From CAYMOV01 sp964392085 (GTDB taxonomy: Bacteria; Oederibacteriota; Muellerivitia; Muellerivitales; Muellerivitaceae), in NCBI GenBank assembly GCA_964392085.1, contig CAYMOV010000173.1, forward strand, positions 1 through 5,165: a stretch of 5,165 nucleotides of DNA, written 5' to 3'. A program made the translations under genes and the position numbers. Positions 3,863-5,165 of this stretch are shown piece after piece. The notes under the pieces are model-generated. The model saw nothing but the letters and a program-made list of their open reading frames with translations, was not told the origin of the DNA and ran no database searches. Position 1 is the first letter of the stretch. Each line of letters opens with the position of its first letter.

Positions 3863-5165
3863 ATGAAATGGTTTTCAGCCCTATTTTTGACTGTCATTTT
3901 GTCGTCCATTTCAACGATGGGCCGCGCCGCGACCTGCACCCCCACGGGCAACACCATCGTTTGTGGCGTGGCCGACGACTACATGACCATCTTCATCAAC
4001 GGCGTCCAGGTGGGCGGCACGGACGTCTTCCGTTTCGTTCACGTCAATTGCCCCACGGAAGGTCCGGCTTGGGGCGTTTGCCCGAACCCGGTTTGCGTCA
4101 CGGTGCCTTCCTCCAGCTTGAACCTGACCGGGACGGGCGACGTATTGGCGGCCCGGGTCCAAAATGCCACGGGTCACGAGGCCTGGGGAAGCTGGACGGT
4201 GGACATCGATTGCGGCGGCGGCAACCACAGTTATATGGTGAGCGACGGCACCAACACCCAGATGCTCTACCAGGCCGAAACCGGGACGGCCCCGGCTTGC
4301 ACCAGCACCGCCCCGTCCGGTTGGCAGAACACGGCCTTCACACCCTCGGGATGGACCGCCCCAACGATCGTCAACGGCATCACGATCTGGAGCAAACCCC
4401 TTTACAACACCCTGACGGGAGCTCCCATTCCCGTCCTATCGGACAAGGCCAACGCCAACCACGAGAACATGTGCGAGGACCTTTATTACCGAAACACCTT
4501 CAACCTGAACGCGGTCCCCACTCCGCCCCCAACCGCCTTCACGCTGACGAAATCCATCCTGGTGGGAGCCGCGCTCCAGACCACCTTCGTCGAACCCGCC
4601 ATCCCCCCGAACAATCCCCGGCCCGTCACCCTGGTCCTCAAAACGTGCAACTCGGGGACCTATTCGACGGCCGCGGTGACCCTGGCGGATACCAACGCCA
4701 CTTTCTGGGGCTCGGAACATTTCCGCAGCAATATCCCCGGCAAGTCCCCCGGATACGGAACCCCGGACACGGGCGGGTGGTACTACGATTTCGGGGGGAA
4801 CGGCGGCGTGACGATCGTCAACAAGGGAGGGTTTCCGGGGGCGGTCTGGAGCGGGTCCGCATGGACGCCATTCTGCCTTTCCTTGACTGTGGTGGGAACC
4901 GACGACACCTATAACGGGGACAACTGCGAAAACCGACTCAACACCTACGGCTTCACCAGTGGCGGCACGGGAACGTCCAACCAAATCTCCGTGAGCATGT
5001 CCTGCCCACCGCCCACCCCGACCCCGACCTTCACCTACACCTATACCCGCACCTTCACGTTCACGCCCACCTATACCTTCACCCCGACCCGGACCTTTAC
5101 CCCGACCTTCACCTTCTCGCCGACCCCCATCATCCCGACCAACACCTTCACCTTCACCCGCACCT
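3863..5165 (+). CDS. Secreted Cys-rich multidomain protein with X-Thr repeat linker, 3'-truncated
   Basis: The open frame of 434 codons from ATG runs past the window end. Residues 1-23 form a signal peptide (MKWF, hydrophobic core 6-16, cleavage near A22/A23). Residues about 34-117 (VADDYMTIFINGVQVGG ... WTVDIDC) read like a beta-sandwich or lectin-like module with a DDYxxxxINGxxV opening. Residues about 226-300 (TLTKS ... LVLKTCNSGTYSTAAVTLADT) resemble DUF11/CARDB-type extracellular repeats. A Gly/Trp/Asn-rich region follows to C381. Twelve cysteines (25, 34, 63, 73, 78, 117, 146, 204, 262, 338, 355, 381) suggest disulfides after export. From 382 on, nearly every second residue is Thr (PTPTFTYTYTRTFTFTPT and onward), a spacer that usually leads to a further domain or sorting signal, not seen here. 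An in-frame GTG at 3809 behind AAAAGG would add 18 residues, but ATG 3863 gives a normal signal peptide. Domain names are by eye; the function is unknown, possibly surface binding or adhesion. Confidence 0.85.
   Translation, partial: MKWFSALFLTVILSSISTMGRAATCTPTGNTIVCGVADDYMTIFINGVQVGGTDVFRFVHVNCPTEGPAWGVCPNPVCVTVPSSSLNLTGTGDVLAARVQNATGHEAWGSWTVDIDCGGGNHSYMVSDGTNTQMLYQAETGTAPACTSTAPSGWQNTAFTPSGWTAPTIVNGITIWSKPLYNTLTGAPIPVLSDKANANHENMCEDLYYRNTFNLNAVPTPPPTAFTLTKSILVGAALQTTFVEPAIPPNNPRPVTLVLKTCNSGTYSTAAVTLADTNATFWGSEHFRSNIPGKSPGYGTPDTGGWYYDFGGNGGVTIVNKGGFPGAVWSGSAWTPFCLSLTVVGTDDTYNGDNCENRLNTYGFTSGGTGTSNQISVSMSCPPPTPTPTFTYTYTRTFTFTPTYTFTPTRTFTPTFTFSPTPIIPTNTFTFTRT
5006..5165 (+). repeat. Six-base periodic repeat coding for (X-Thr)n
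   Basis: ACC or ACG codons alternate with a codon for Pro, Phe, Tyr, Arg or Asn, giving a 6-base period (ACCTTC, ACCCCG, ACCTAT and similar). The rhythm is broken only once, at Ser-Pro-Thr-Pro-Ile-Ile-Pro (bases about 5117-5137), before resuming. The repeat continues beyond the window. Such tracts are prone to length change by slippage or recombination. Confidence 0.85.

Noticed and set aside
3868..4914. Frame-1 open frame of 348 codons over the secreted-protein gene
   Set aside because: It has Arg/His/Gly/Pro-rich shadow composition. The frame starting at 3863 has a signal peptide, regular cysteines and the X-Thr repeat, and stays open to the window end.
4436..4984. Minus-strand open frame of 182 codons
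   Set aside because: It is antisense to the secreted-protein gene, with no ribosome binding site or recognisable motif.
1..5165. tRNA, rRNA, CRISPR array, transposase or phage gene
   Set aside because: No cloverleaf, rRNA-like stretch, regularly spaced repeat-spacer pattern or transposase/integrase motif was seen on either strand.

Overview
The window looks like a piece of a GC-rich Gram-negative chromosome. An ADP-heptose pathway kinase implies an outer membrane with lipopolysaccharide or another heptose-containing surface glycan. The C-terminal Thr-alternating linker of the last gene is a style I associate, from memory, with secreted proteins of uncultured or deep-branching phyla. I cannot assign a taxon from this sequence alone. 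All complete or partial genes I accept are on the + strand.

Layout. (1) Bases 1-665: the 3' part of a heptose-7-phosphate kinase gene (rfaE1/hldE kinase domain), cut by the window start. (2) Bases 662-1813: a membrane-anchored calcineurin-type metallophosphoesterase whose probable TTG start overlaps the kinase stop codon, so the two are likely translationally coupled and may both serve the cell envelope. (3) Bases 1814-1933: an AT-rich gap (36 of 100 bases G or C in 1811-1910) with repeated GTCATA half-sites and a TAATTGC direct repeat. (4) Bases 1934-3034: a CofH-like radical SAM enzyme with an unusual cluster loop and no F420 partner gene in view, followed by a rho-independent-type terminator. 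(5) Bases 3122-3301: a short, very basic protein of 59 residues behind a strong ribosome binding site. (6) Bases 3302-3862: about 560 bases without a convincing gene but unusually rich in inverted repeats, including a near-perfect palindrome. It ends in an AT-rich leader (45 of 120 bases G or C in 3661-3780) with a consensus TATAAT and a long 5' UTR hairpin. (7) Bases 3863 to the window end: a secreted, cysteine-rich multidomain protein that runs into a strict X-Thr dipeptide repeat and is cut by the window end.

How they may work together. The kinase and phosphoesterase form a plausible envelope-biosynthesis pair. The radical SAM gene has its own AT-rich upstream region and terminator, so it is probably a separate unit. 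The short basic protein also looks separately expressed. The secreted protein has its own promoter and structured leader. I see no tRNA, rRNA, CRISPR array, transposase or phage gene. The items I find most worth attention are the divergent orphan CofH-like enzyme, the hairpin-dense non-coding stretch, and the structured leader plus X-Thr repeat of the secreted protein.
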